A stretch of DNA of 64,000 bases from Delphinapterus leucas (GCF_002288925.2 NW_022098066.1:83385867-83449866); one strand, 5' to 3'; shown: positions 48,501 through 60,392, numbered from the stretch's first letter. Made by a program: numbers and translations. Notes: a model not told the origin generated them from the letters alone.

Positions 48501-48649
48501 AAAAGCAAGCATCATCCTGGAATTGGGGGCTAGAGGACAAATAGGAATACTAAGGTTAAGGAGTTTCTGCCTATATTCTCTTCCTGTATTTTCTTCCTCT
48601 ACTTCTCTGTTCTGTACTTGATTCCTCTTATCTTTAGCTTCTTCTGGAA

Positions 48650-48860
48650 TAATCTGTCATCAACTAGTGATGTGACCTTGGGCTGGTTATTTATTCTCTC
48701 TGAAACTCAATTTACTCATCTGTAAAATAGGGCTAATGATTATTATTTCAATAGCTTATTATATGAATTAAATTAGATGGCATAATATATTTAAAGTGAC
48801 TGGTACACATTACCTAGAATGTAATAGGTGCTCAGTCAATTGTAGCAATTATTCTAGCAC
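48650..48860 (+). repeat. MIR SINE fossil
   Basis: Forward MIR order: gatgtgaccttgggctggtt, actcaatttactcatctgta, aaatagggctaatgattatt and taataggtgctcagtcaatt. Confidence 0.85.
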
Positions 48861-48869
48861 ATAGGAAGG

Positions 48870-49270
48870 AAGGAAACATTGACTAAACAATGTGCTGGGC
48901 AAAATTTTGCTTGTCATATCATTTATTCCTTATAGCAGTCCTGCAGGTCTTGTATTATCATTTCTATTTTTTATTGAGGTACAGGTACAGTATTATATAA
49001 GTTTCAGGTGTTATTTCTACTTTATGAATGAGGATACAATAATAATACTTAATGGAGTACTTGCTATGTGTAAAGCACTTAACCAAACCCTTCCACGTGT
49101 TGTCATATTTAAACCAAGATAGGTGCTATTCATGTCTTCATCTCATAGTAGAGGAAACTAAGGTCTAGAGAGTTTAACTTGCCCAAAGTCATACAACTAG
49201 TAAGTGACAATCAGAGCTTGTGTGTAAGTCTATCTGAACTTAGGTCAGTCTGACTCTAAAGTTTTCCAAA
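48870..49270 (-). repeat. Two adjacent MIR fossils with an L1 fragment
   Basis: The reverse MIR end at 48880-48965 (gactaaacaatgtgctgggc) is cut by an L1 3'-end piece at about 48967-49012 (ttattgaggtacaggtacag). A second reverse MIR at 49035-49265 has cttgctatgtgtaaagcact, aggaaactaaggtctagaga and cttgcccaaagtcatacaac. Confidence 0.75.
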
Positions 49271-49504
49271 ATCACAGAGTTGATGAATATGACTAAGTCA
49301 TGATTCAGGTCTGATTTAGGGCAATAATTCTGCAGTTCACTACCAGACAAACATGCTGATTGATGAAGAATAGCGGTAGCCATACACACACTTATGCTGC
49401 ATCTGAATCTGAGTGCCGTGATTAGAGAGCAAGGGCAAATTTTGGAAAGGGTTCAAAGGGAAAATTTTTTTAATAATTAAAATATGTCAAAATAAGGTCT
49501 CTCA

Positions 49505-49830
49505 GACCTGGTGAAATGATTTAACAAACATGTGTTGAATATCTATTGTGGGTCAGGCAGTGAAAAATAGGCTTGACACTGTGGAAATGCAAAATGCGTA
49601 AGGCTGAATCTCTCTCTTTAAGGTGCTTTCATTCTGGTGGAGGGAGATAGGTGCTCACACAACAAATGATAAAGCATATAGCAATGGTTCGAAGGACTGT
49701 GGAATCAAGAGAGAGAACATTAATTTGGTGGTGAAGGGAATGGTGGTGGAAGGAACTTGGGAAGGCTTCATGATGGAGTTGGCGTTTGCAATGGTTTTGA
49801 GGGGACGAATATCAAAGTACTAGAAGGCTT
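49505..49830 (-). repeat. L2 3'-UTR fossil
   Basis: Contains aacaaacatgtgttgaatat and ttcattctggtggagggaga, then the upstream part with aggaacttgggaaggcttca. Clear reverse L2 order. Confidence 0.8.
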
Positions 49831-49981
49831 CTATAGCTTCCTTTTTCTTCACGTCAAGCGTTTTATAAAGGGTGGTATAAAGTAGCTAACTACTGTGGTA
49901 ATATATCGCCAGATAATAGAGTTTTCAAAGATTAGGCTCTTTGACTAAAAGTGGAGAAATATTTACTCTGATTAATCATAG

Positions 49982-50160
49982 AGAATAAACAACAAGGTCC
50001 TACTGTATAGCACAGGGAACTATATTCAGTATTCTGTGATAAACCATAATAGAAAAGAATATGAAAAAGAATGTATCAATATATATATGTATAACTGAAT
50101 CACTTTGCTGTACAGCAGAAACACAACATTGTAAATCAACTAAACTTCAATTTAAAAATG
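49982..50160 (+). mobile_element. L1 3' end (cetartiodactyl type)
   Basis: Contains ataaacaacaaggtcctact, gtatagcacagggaactata and tgtaaatcaactaaacttca, then an A-rich tail. 5'-truncated copy of the family also seen at 36.2 kb. Confidence 0.87.
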
Positions 50161-50740
50161 TTTTTAAATTTTTAAAAATTAAAGGAAAAATCATAGAGGC
50201 ATATTGGCATTTTTCTCATCTATACTTATCTATATTTTTATTGAAGGAATCATAAAATGGAATCCTCTATTCTGTGCATCCTCAGTTGGGGATCTATAGT
50301 TGTCCAGCAAACCAGCAAGGGCCTGCAAATCCCTCCAATGGCAAAATGGTACGCCAGTATCAGTTCTCAGCTGTACTGAGTGGTATTAAGTAGTACTAAG
50401 GTACCGGCAGATAGGTCATTTATCCATCTACACTTTGATTGGAGATTTTTCTCTGTAATTGGGACTTCCCAATTTTCCTTACATACAATACCAGGATTTC
50501 TGAAAAATTTTTGAGACATCCTAATTTAAAACATTCTGTCTTGTCTCCGTAAGTATACTCACGATTGGTAGTCTGTGTGTTCTGATTGTTATTTCAGGTT
50601 GTTAATTAAATGGAGTTTCCACATCTTAATCCTGTTTATAGAGGCCAAGTAGACATCTTCTGCATACGTACCATATCCACTTGCAGTGAGAATGTCCATA
50701 CTTGTCTTTACGCTGTGAGGTAGAAACCCAGCTAAGATCT
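50161..50740. other. Non-coding sequence, nothing recognised
   Basis: AT-rich, unique-looking DNA. Confidence 0.4.
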
Positions 50741-50744
50741 ATTG

Positions 50745-51105
50745 TTTTGATTTATTTTGGTTCTTTGCTCAAGTCCTCTTTTCCCAAGCTCTGTCAATGG
50801 ACTATATGCTCATCTTTTTTTCAAGGCCTGGCTCAAATATCACCTTTCTCACAAAGTCTTTCTCAATTCCTGGAGCCTGAGAAATCTCTCCAGCTCCATG
50901 GTGTCCATGTTACTTGTATTTTTCTTGGAATGATCATAATAGCTATACATATGTGTTCACTATCACAAATCCCTTAACAGATAATAAACAAGAGGACAGG
51001 GCCTTAGGTTCTATTCACCGATGTGTCCTTCAAAATACCCAACAGGGTCCCTGCCTTACAAGTGGTTGGTGCTCAGAGGTGTTACTGTACTGAACTGAGT
51101 CGAAT
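50745..51105 (+). repeat. L2 3'-UTR fossil
   Basis: The caaggcctggctcaaatatc, tttctcacaaagtctttctc and gggtccctgccttacaagtg segments follow forward L2 order; the tail is diverged. Confidence 0.7.
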
Positions 51106-52129
51106 TCTTGGCTTCGTTGGATTGGCGTAGGGTATGGTTAACGTTGATGTCCGAGCCCCAGTTCCCTTTTAGAAAAGAAATGTTGCTTTAAAAAAAAGTA
51201 TCATCTTACTGATTTTAGAATGAAAGAAACCATGTAATATAAACAGTTATTGTAATTATTATTAATAAGCATCATTAAAACATCATGAACTGATAGGATT
51301 ATTTCCTCCAGGCTTGGTAAACAAACTGGTCTTTTCCATCTCCAATATCTGTGATTCCTTGAAATTTTATGTAGACAAGTACACGCTAATGTACACTGGA
51401 AGGAACAATTGAAACAGCTCACACTCACTGATGGGCTCTGAATTACTCTACTTGTAAGTGCTCAGGAAAAAGATCTCGGATTCATTGTGGATTGCTCAAT
51501 GGAGACATCTGCTTGCTGTGCAGCCGTAGTCAGAAGAATGAATGAGATATAATAGGCTGTATTAACTTTGAGAATGGGATAAAGAATAATGCAGAAAATA
51601 ATATAGTGCACATAATTTGGCATTGACTATTTCTGTAATTACAATAAAACACTTTAATGATATACATTGATGTTATGATTTCACCTTAAAATCAGAATTC
51701 GGCATTGGGTCCTTTCATTTCAAAGAAAACAAAGCAGAAATACAAAGGATCCAGAGAAAAACAACAGACTGTCTGCAAGACATACAAGGGATTTGCCTGT
51801 AATGAGAAACTGAAAAGACAAGGACATTTTAATTTGGATAAAGGGGGGAAAATGACATTGTATAAATTTATTTAAAATTAATGAAAGTTTCAGAAAATTG
51901 CTAGAGCTTGCTTCTGATTATCCCTGGTAATGGAGGTCAGAGATAGGCAGGACAATTGAAATCCTCGATAATCTCCAACCCTCATTTTAGCTATTAGTTG
52001 CAGCATCCTGTCCTATGAAAAGTTTTAACAGATGAATAAATACAAGACATAGCAGCCCATGGTTTGTCAACTAAATGGCTCATGAGAAAGACAGTCTGGG
52101 GTGTTGGGAAGCACACAGAATTTGGAATA
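51106..52129. other. Non-coding sequence, nothing recognised
   Basis: About 1 kb of AT-rich, unique-looking DNA without identified exon or repeat. Confidence 0.4.
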
Positions 52130-52330
52130 AGGTGAGCAGGGTTCTATTTTATCATTTCTGTTTATCATCTGTACAACCTTGAGTGATATGCTTAACTTCT
52201 ATGAGACCCAGTTAGTTCTCTCATCTGTAAAATGAAGGATCTGTAAAATTACGGGTTTGTTGAAAGAACTAAATAAGCTAGTGGAAGTGGTTGGTGAGAG
52301 GTAATGTATGAATTTGAGAGCTGGTTGTCA
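52130..52330 (+). repeat. MIR SINE fossil
   Basis: Forward MIR order with ctgtacaaccttgagtgata, gttctctcatctgtaaaatg, and a degraded tail. Confidence 0.68.
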
Positions 52331-52534
52331 AGTGCACCTGCTTTCCTACTTGTCTTGCCCATCTCAAGAGCAGACATGCCTCCCAGCACCTGGGGGCTTA
52401 CACCACACCTTCCCTTCTCTTGAATCTTCTACTGCTTGCGCTCGTGGCAGGAGATTTTAGAAGAGGTATGCAACATTTCCATCACCTCCAGAAACGTCTG
52501 CAGCATGCCTATTCCCTTGCTCCCAGAAAGCCTT

Positions 52535-52712
52535 AAGATAATTTTGCATCTGTTTTTATTAATGCATGATTATTTAAAGGTCATCTCCGGTAATTTTCTC
52601 AATAGCCCTTTGAGGTGCATACTGCAATTATCCTCGCCTTCCAGATGCAGACGCTGAAGCTTGCTTAGAGACAGATAGTAATGGCAGAATAAAGAATCAA
52701 ACCTATGCTAAC
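52535..52712 (-). repeat. MIR SINE fossil
   Basis: The caatagccctttgaggtgca segment, cagatgcagacgctgaagct, and a diverged end agree with reverse MIR. Confidence 0.62.
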
Positions 52713-53251
52713 TTGCCTCTGGGTTGATTTTAAAAGTCTAAAAACAGAGTCATGTGACAGTACCTTCCCTGGAAAGTGACTGGCTTTTCCTTATTCCCCT
52801 AGGAACTCCTACTCTATCCTCGGGCACACAGTTCAGTACTCACCTCCGTCATAGAGCCCATCCTAAGCCCTCTCCTCCCTTGGAAGAAGTCATCTTGTCT
52901 ACCTGCACACCCTGTATTATAGCTCTTAACAGGCTATTATGTTAACAACAGTAGAAACCCTTATACCCTATTCAGTTAATAGTTGGTGACTTAGCTGAAC
53001 AAGTTAGTTAAAGCAAGAATCATACAAAATGATGGAATCATTCCTTAAGCCTTTATTTCAACTTAAAACATCCCTCAAGTTTTTGATGTAGGGCCAAGCC
53101 CTGTCTTTTGAGTTTAGGGCCTCCCATTAGTGCTTTGCATCCTACTTCTCGTATAAGCCACACCTCGGAGGCTTTCACAATCATTTTGTCTCAGTTTCTT
53201 TAAAGTGCAGTGAGAGCTTAAAGACATTTTGTGAGGCAATCCGATTTTTCC
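52713..53251. other. Non-coding sequence, nothing firm
   Basis: A weak forward L2-like signature may be present at about 52790-52950, but no diagnostic block is clear. Confidence 0.35.
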
Positions 53252-53263
53252 AGATTTAATGAT

Positions 53264-53616
53264 TTTTTAAAAAAAAATACATTTATTTATTTATTTTTGG
53301 CTGCGTTGGGTCTTCGTTGCTGTGCGCAGACTTCCTCTCGTTGCGGAGATCGGGGGCCACTCTTTGTTGCGGTGCACGGGCTTCTCATTGCGGTGACTTC
53401 TCTTATTGCAGTGGCTTCTCTTGTTGCGGAGCATGGGCTTTAGGCTCGCGGGCTTCAGTAGCTGTGGCTCGAAGGCTCTAGAACGCAGGCTCAGTAGTTG
53501 TGGCGCACGGGCTTAGTTGCTCCGCGGCATATGGGATCTTCCCAGACCAGGGCTCGAACCCGTGTCTCCTTCATTGGCAGGCAGATTCTTAACCACTGCG
53601 CCACCAGGGAAGCCCT
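53264..53616 (-). mobile_element. Long CHR-type SINE (CHR-1-like)
   Basis: Minus-strand copy with the tail side at left (a TTTA-repeat tract near 53280-53297), then ggctgcgttgggtcttcgtt, repeated ggcttctcattgcgg-type segments, and the tRNA-like head ending at 53616. The perfect 12-bp target duplication agatttaatgat is at 53252-53263 and 53617-53628. At about 350 bp it is the long form from which the short ones look like deletion derivatives. Confidence 0.93.
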
Positions 53617-53628
53617 AGATTTAATGAT

Positions 53629-54049
53629 GTTTTACAGTTGGCTCTCCCACGCCTAAGTTGCCAGTACATTTTCAGTAATTCACCTTTATGTGCCTTTCCC
53701 AAACATTCAACTTGGATCTTATAGAAACAACTTATCTCTTTTGCACTCATATTTCATTACTTTAAGTAACTTTAATTAAATTGTGTTATTACGATAATAG
53801 GAAGAACTAACATAAACAACTTTGGGAACAAACAGATTGGCTTCTGGTGAGCAGACAACTCCACAGGTGGGAGTAGCAGGGTGCAGGCCTGCTAGAGTAG
53901 CCACTACTGGCTGTGATCACTCAGCATGTCGCAGGCCTTGTCTTTACATTTGCAGAGGGAATGGAGACCACAGATTAGTCAGTTAAGTGTCAGCCACTTA
54001 AGAGAGCCCTGGCTCAGTATGGCTTCTGTTCCATGTCTGGCCTAGAAGA
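53629..54049. other. Non-coding sequence, nothing recognised
   Basis: Unique-looking DNA. Confidence 0.4.
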
Positions 54050-54155
54050 TGAATACCTTGAAGGTCTAGCTTTTATCTTTCTGGTTAGTTCCAGAACCTA
54101 GCACAGTGGTGGGTGTATGGTGGGCCCTCAATAAACATTGATAAACTAGCTAACT
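54050..54155 (+). repeat. L2 3' tail
   Basis: The ccagaacctagcacagtggt segment followed by gtgggccctcaataaacatt matches the L2 end. Confidence 0.72.
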
Positions 54156-54446
54156 GACTATACCAACAAAAACAAAACTCAGCTTTGCCGCTGCACATCT
54201 TCTGGTGAGGGTCCTAAGCACCAATCCACTGTGCAGAAGTTGGATTAGAGAGAAAGAGCTAGCAAATGAATTCCTAATATTGCTGTAAGATGAGATGATA
54301 TATCACCATTAAGTAGTAAAATGGAAGGCAGCTATAAAGAAGTGAATTTTGTGTAATATGTAATTAACCCAGGTAACTCACTAACACAAAATAATAGTGA
54401 GACAATACACTTGATAACATCTTATAAAGGATTAGATAATATTCTT

Positions 54447-54652
54447 TTTTTTTTTTTTTTGTGATACGCGGGCCTCTCACTGTTGTGGCCTCTCCCGTTG
54501 CGGAGCACAGGCTCCGGACGCGCAGGCTCAGCGGCCATGGCTCACGGGCCCAGCCGCTCCGCGGCATGTGGGATCTTCCCGGACCGGGGCACGAACCTGC
54601 GTCCCCTGCATCGGCAGGCAGACTCTCAACCACTGCGCCACCAGGGAAGCAC
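54447..54652 (-). mobile_element. Short CHR-type SINE
   Basis: T run as the A-tail at left; head ends at about 54650. The 13-bp target duplication agataatattctt / agataacattctt (one mismatch) is at 54434-54446 and 54653-54665. The open frame at 54364-54786 is due to this SINE. Confidence 0.95.
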
Positions 54653-55076
54653 AGATAACATTCTTGTATGAGGAAAAATCCACATTTATAACCACAGTAT
54701 TTGACTACAAAAACCTCTCTGATGATTATGTTCTGGACCAGCGGGGTCAAGAAAAAATTTCCCTGACTGATGTATCCTTGCAGCATTGAGTTTATTATAT
54801 GCTTCTTGTGACAAAGTAAAGCATCTTGAATTGAGCACCAGAAGAGGAAAGAAGTCAGAGCTGAAGGATATTAAACTTGATGGTAGGTTTTGGAGAAGTG
54901 GGTAGAGTGTTGGTGATGGCAGGGATATCCTCTTTCCTAAGATAAAGTGGGCAAAAACATTTAGCCTTACGCTCAAAAAATGTGTGAAACAAAATAAACT
55001 GAACAAGCACAGTTGGGAAAGTACAGAAAGTTTATATGACAAGGAAATGGGATGAGAAAGAGTGTATATATACATA

Positions 55077-55147
55077 TATAGTATATGTGTATGTGTGTAG
55101 AGTAGAAATAACCCTCCATAGGATCTGGTGTAAACCTTCTCATTAAT
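55077..55147. repeat. Left copy of long direct repeat flanking a SINE
   Basis: The sequence runs from a TA/TG-rich start through tagagtagaaataaccctcc to ccttctcattaat. It recurs at 55494-55608 with two substitutions in the unique part of about 55 bp. Confidence 0.88.
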
Positions 55148-55493
55148 TTTTTTAAATTAATTTATTTTTGGCTGTGTTGGGTCTTTGTTGCTAAGCGTGG
55201 GCTTTCTTTAGTTGCGGCGAGCAGGGGCTGCTCTTCATTTCGGTGCGTGGGCTTCTCATTTCAGTGGCTTCTCTTGTTGCGGAGCATGGGCTCTAGGCGC
55301 CCGGGCTTCAGTAGTTGTGGCACATGGGCTCAGTAGTCGTGGCTTGCAGGCTCTAGAGCACAGGCTCAGTAGTTGTGGTGCACGGGCTTAGTTGCTCTGT
55401 GGCATGTGGGATCTTCCCGGACCAGGGCTCAAACCCATGTTCCCTGCATTGGCAGGCGGATTCTTAACCCCACTGTGCCACCAGGGAAGTCCC
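55148..55493 (-). mobile_element. Long CHR-type SINE (CHR-1-like) with long flanking repeats
   Basis: The tail side is at left (ttaatttatttttggctgtg), followed by ggcttctcatttcagtggct and further units, and the head ends at gggaagtccc near 55493. The head differs slightly from the 53.3-kb copy (ccccactgtgccacc). Long direct repeats instead of a normal short target duplication surround it. Confidence 0.92.
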
Positions 55494-55520
55494 AATGTAT
55501 ATTATGTGTGTGTATGTGTG

Positions 55521-55564
<44 letters not shown>

Positions 55565-55608
55565 TAGAAATAACCCTCCATAGCATCTGGTGTGAACCTT
55601 CTCATTAA
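55494..55608. repeat. Right copy of long direct repeat, with expanded TG tract
   Basis: Begins aatgtatattatgtgtgtgt, contains a pure GT array at about 55522-55560, and then repeats tagagtagaaataaccctcc to ctcattaatttt. The GT array is much shorter in the left copy. Confidence 0.88.
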
Positions 55609-55699
55609 TTTTCTGTATTGAGAATCTGTAGGCCAATTCCAATAATTAATTCTTGAGGCCCTCCCTGCTCCTCAAGAGGTTTTGAAGCAGTTGTCTAGA

Positions 55700-55800
55700 A
55701 AAGGAAGAACGGAATTAACACTGTATTGGGCACTCGTATGCCAGTTATTATGCTAAGTGTTTAATATATGTGAGCATATTCCTTTGAATATAAGTTGCAA
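55700..55800 (-). repeat. MIR end fragment
   Basis: The gtatgccagttattatgcta segment followed by agtgtttaatatatgtgagc matches the reverse MIR end. Confidence 0.6.
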
Positions 55801-55944
55801 TTGACTTTTGTAAGATCCACATTACTTTATGTGACACTATGAAAGAAAAAAAAAAACTTCTCCCAATTAAACCATGGCGTACCATCAATGTTAAAATACA
55901 TCTTGATTTCAGTACTATTGAACGTGAAAAATAGGCATCTTAGA

Positions 55945-56140
55945 ATCAGTGAGATATGGTATCTCATTCAATCCTCCCAACAACCCTTAAATTAAGTATT
56001 AATATTGCCGGATGAAGAAAGTGAGGCTCAGAGAGGTCAAGTAATTTGCCTGAAGTGAAGTAGCAAATAAGTGTTAGAGCTGGAGTTTAACCCAAATTAG
56101 TCTGTCTCCAACTCCAGTGCCCTTTCCATAGTACTATGCC
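55945..56140 (-). repeat. MIR SINE fossil
   Basis: Contains tatctcattcaatcctccca, gtgaggctcagagaggtcaa and gtaatttgcctgaagtgaag in reverse MIR order, ending near the aactccagtgccctttcc segment. Confidence 0.85.
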
Positions 56141-57189
56141 ACTGATGGAAATCAGTGCTTGCCCAGGACTCAGAGACTTTAGAAAATAAATAATAAAAAC
56201 AATGTATTCTAGTAAAAACAGTTACTTTTGGACTTGTCTCCCCAAAACCTTTTCTCAGGCGAAAACTGAGAGACCCTGGAGTCAAAGAGAGCCATGGATT
56301 TCTAAGAGGAGAAGGACAATCTGAGTTCCTCTGGTTCGGTCTCTGTCTGGTGCTTGAACCCCGAAGATGACATTCCCCCAAGGAGCCCTGTGGCCTCTGA
56401 GGAGCACCAGCAGGGCAGGGCCACTTGGGCAGCTCAGTGCACCTTTTGTGAGCTTTGCTTTCATCTACTCACTGGTCCTGGTTCTATGTGTGGAGACATC
56501 TAAAGTTAGCCTCACTGTCTTAGCACCACGTGGCCCTTCCCGTATTTGAAAACAAGTATGTGGGCCCCTCCAAGACTTGTTTTCTCTAAGTTGAACAATC
56601 TGAGCTCCTTATAGGACATGATATAGAAATCTCTCTGGCCGCTATTCTGATGTCTGTATCCCTTTTAAAGAGAGGCATTCAGAATTGATCATTTTGTTTC
56701 GTATGGAATAGAGAACTATCACCTCCCTTGCTTTAGGTACAATACTTCTCTTGGTACAACCTCTGAGTACATTTGATGTTTCCAGCGCCTCATCACGGAA
56801 GTATAAACTCCTCCTTCCGCAGCCCCTTCTTCTTTACTCTCCTTATCTACATATATATATATTTTAACACCTACTGCTATGTAGGCAACCTGGACTTTAA
56901 ACTTTATTTTGTTAGAATTGACTTTCTAAGGATTTTTTACTTTGGGCTTTTGTTTTGTTTTGTTGGGGTTTGTTTTTTGTTTTTGCATTTGACACTCATC
57001 TCTCCCAATTTTGTAACATCCACAAATGAGATCTTTTTAAAAAGGTTTCTCCGAGGATTAACAAAAGTATTGCTATACAAATTGAGCCAGACAGAGCCAA
57101 AGACAGAGCTGGTTGGGAGGTCGTAGGAAATCTTTTAGTTGTTCGGTACCAATCCACCAAATTCTTCTGTCATACCCTATATTTCTCTA
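56141..57189. other. Non-coding sequence, nothing recognised
   Basis: Unique-looking. A TG/TTTTG-rich stretch lies at about 56948-56985. No exon or repeat family identified. Confidence 0.4.
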
Positions 57190-57370
57190 TCTTGTTTATA
57201 AGAATATCAGGGGCCTTACACATGCCATCCCATTTAACCTGGGCAAAACGTCCATGAACCAGATATTACTGTTCCTGTTTTACAGTTAGGCAAACTGAGC
57301 CCGAGACAGGTGAAAGAGCTTGCCCAGGATTGTTTGTTAGCAGAACCAGGATTTGCACCCATGTTTTCAC
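57190..57370 (-). repeat. MIR SINE fossil
   Basis: Reverse MIR: gccatcccatttaacctggg, cctgttttacagttaggcaa, gagcttgcccaggattgttt and aaccaggatttgcaccc. Confidence 0.82.
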
Positions 57371-58904
57371 GTCCCTTCTCCTCCACCCGTGGATGTACCC
57401 CTTGCAAATTACTTTGCTGAAATCCAGAAATGGCATTTTTACTTCATTTTCCTGAACTACAGGAGAGTACTTCTGACCTCAAGGAGCCAAACGTCATAAA
57501 AGAAGTGCATTCTCTTCCTCCTTCCCCCGGCGAACCACAGCCTAGAGAGTGCATACCTCATTCCTCTCTAAGGATAGGTGGGACTCACACCGTTTCCTTC
57601 CTGTTGATCTCTCTTAGACCCAAAAACAGCGTCTGAAAGAAAAGATTCTTTCCTGGACCCTCTGGGCAATTGAACAGTAGTTGGTCCTGAAAGCCAGGAG
57701 CTAGGCCCAGAGAAAACCGAGATTTTAAGAAGCTGGTAAAAGCTAGCTACCTAAATTCTTGGTAATAAAGTCAATTTCCAGTCCTCAGCACATGATATGA
57801 GGACTTCATATTTCAAAATAAATTACAGTTGTAAAGTTAAAAAAGAAAGGAAAAGAAAACAACAGAAGTGATGCACAGAAGATCCAGGGAACCAACCATA
57901 CTGCTCAAATCATGACTGGTATCCAGCTTGTTGGTAGGGAAGAAGGTGTGTGGGCACGGATGGGATTCATAAGAGGGCGCCACTCCAGCGTGAGGTGAGC
58001 CATACACTGAGGAAGTGTTGACTGCCACGTTGCTCTCTCGCTGAGGGACTGATCTTTGGTGGATTCCTTAACCTTCCAGGAGGAGTCTTTTTAACCATTA
58101 AATAGTGATAAAAACAAGGCACCATTAGTTCATGGGAGCATCATGATTCTCAGACATAATTAATAACAGGTGGTTTGCAACTAAACAATGCACTAGCAAT
58201 ATGTATAATTTAAATAACAATGGGGACATCTGATTATCCTTCTTCATAAAGAGAGTCAAGGTCTGTGCATGAAGCAAAAGATAGTGAATGAGGAAAGGTT
58301 GCCTTGTTGCTTCCCAAGCAAGCGTTGTGCCCATTTTCTACGTAAAGAGAAACCTTTGCTCGGTGAGGAAGTTCATTCAGTACTTTTCTTCCAAAGCAAC
58401 ATCGCTGAAGATAAATGAACTCACCGACACAGCTGATAGAGGTAAACCCCAACACGCTAATTCAGTCTTTCTGGAATGCTAATATAGTAGAGTGAAGAAT
58501 TAGGGAATTAGCTGAAACTTTTATCTTTGTTTCTAAAAAGGAACTACTCAACTCAAAATTAATTGCTAAGGGCAATGGTTCTACATTATTTCCCATAAAC
58601 CGACCTTGGGGATTGAAGGGCTGTGGGTAGTGGGAGCCACAGACACAGAATCTGTGTCCTAGGGCACTGTTAACCCAGTACATGATTTTCAGGCAACTCC
58701 CAAGTGACTTTTTCTCACATCCATTCCATGTAAAACAATGGAAACCTATTTCCATGCTTATTTGTGTTTCCCGGGAGCCCTTAAATGCCATGGTGAAGAT
58801 TAAAGGGCTAGGCCCTTCTTATTCCCTCTAATGATTATTCATAATTTTCTAAAATCATCTTATTGAACGATGCCACCTAAAGATGAATTTTAGGTTTAAT
58901 TGTC
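57371..58904. other. Non-coding sequence, nothing recognised
   Basis: About 1.5 kb of unique-looking DNA. No exon or repeat family identified. Confidence 0.4.
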
Positions 58905-59710
58905 TATTTGTTCCTTCATTCATTCAATAAATATTTATCAAGTACCTCCTGTATACTATGTTCTCTGCTAGGGACTAACAAGCATAAAAAATGAATAGGA
59001 TTCAGTCAACATCCTCCAGGAGGTAATAATTTAGTACAGAGTAAGACATGGACACAGATAACTATAATACAAAGAACAATTTAATAAATGCTTTGAAAAG
59101 AGTCAGGCAAAACCCTGTGGGAGGTTCACATCTAGTCAGAAAGAGCAGAGGAAGCATCACGAAGATGGTATCATTTAACTCCAGGGATTGAACAGTGTAA
59201 GGCATCTCACAGATGTAACTGGAGATAGCATCCGTTCAGACCCAGGAAACAGCATAAATAAAAGCAAGCCATGTGCTGAGAAGAGTAAATAGACCAGTTT
59301 AGCCAAAGGATAGGATGAATGTAGGCACGTATGGAGAGAACAGTAGCTTAGGATACATGGCGAAGGATCTTAGACACTGGGCTAGAGAATTATAATCGAG
59401 TTTCTAGGGCAGTGGAGAGCCATTGAAAGTTCTTGAGCAAGAAAAGTGACATAAGCAGACCTTTACTTTTGGAAGATTTATCTGGCAAGAGTATGTGGGG
59501 TGGAAGGGTCAGTCAAGAGTCTGGAAGACCAGTTAGAGAGCTACTAGAGTAATGGTGAGAAGTGGTGAGGACTTGAATTAGGATGACGGCACTGGGAATG
59601 AGCCGGTGGGGTTGAACTTCAGAAACACAAGAGGCCGACTTGATAGGATTTGGCAACAGATTAAATGGGGGTGGGGAGAGACTCACGCATGACAGATAAC
59701 TGGCAAAATG
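58905..59710 (-). repeat. L2 LINE fossil, left arm of inverted pair
   Basis: Starts ttcattcattcaataaatat and continues through the reverse 3' UTR into reverse ORF2 segments, such as ggagagccattgaaagttct near 59414 and agaccagttagagagctact near 59526. About 800 bp, unusually long for an L2 relic. Confidence 0.85.
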
Positions 59711-59809
59711 ATGATGCTCTTAAGAGAAACTGGATGCATGCACTTATGTACTTACATTTATGTGTTTGGGAGAGGGGATGGCAGGATTAGGAATAATCTT
59801 TTTAAAAGG

Positions 59810-60392
59810 CAAATCAGATCCCATTGCTTCCCTGCTTAATCATATCCAAATGGCCTTCCACTGCATTTAGAATGAAATGCTAACTCCTTACCATGGCCTA
59901 GTGTAAGCTCTACATGATCTGGCCCCGGTTCCCTCTAACCTCATCTCTTGGCACCCTCTCCAGTACTTCAGCTTTAGCCACACTGGCCTTCTTTCAGTCC
60001 CTGAAATGCGCCAACTTTATTCCTGCCTCAGGGCCTTTGCATTTGCTGTACCCTATGCCCAGAACACTCTGCCCTCACATAACTGGCCCTCCTTGTCAGT
60101 CAGGTCTCAGCTTAGATGTTATCTCCTCAGAGAGGCCTTCCCTAACCAATCAGTTACCATACCCTTTGCCCACAGGCACTCTTTATCACGTCATCCTGCT
60201 TTTATTCTTCACAGCACTTGCCATAATCTGAAATGATCTTGTTTGTGTACATTGTATCTGTTCCCCTCTAACAAAAATAAGCTCCAAGACTGTGTCCATA
60301 TCATAACTATATCTCAATTATTAGAATCAAGCCTAGCATATATGAGGTGCTTCATAAATAGTTGCCGAATGAACGAATGAATGAATGGATTC
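59810..60392 (+). repeat. L2 LINE fossil, right arm of inverted pair
   Basis: Forward L2: aaggcaaatcagatcccatt, a ccactgcatttagaatgaaa segment, tctacatgatctggccccgg, cctcagggcctttgcatttg, gagaggccttccctaaccaa, and a terminal gaatgaacgaatgaatgaat. Covers ORF2 end and 3' UTR. Confidence 0.9.

Noticed and set aside
54364..54786. 140-codon open frame on the minus strand
   Set aside because: Its central part is CHR SINE sequence. It begins and ends in unrelated flanks and has no domain.
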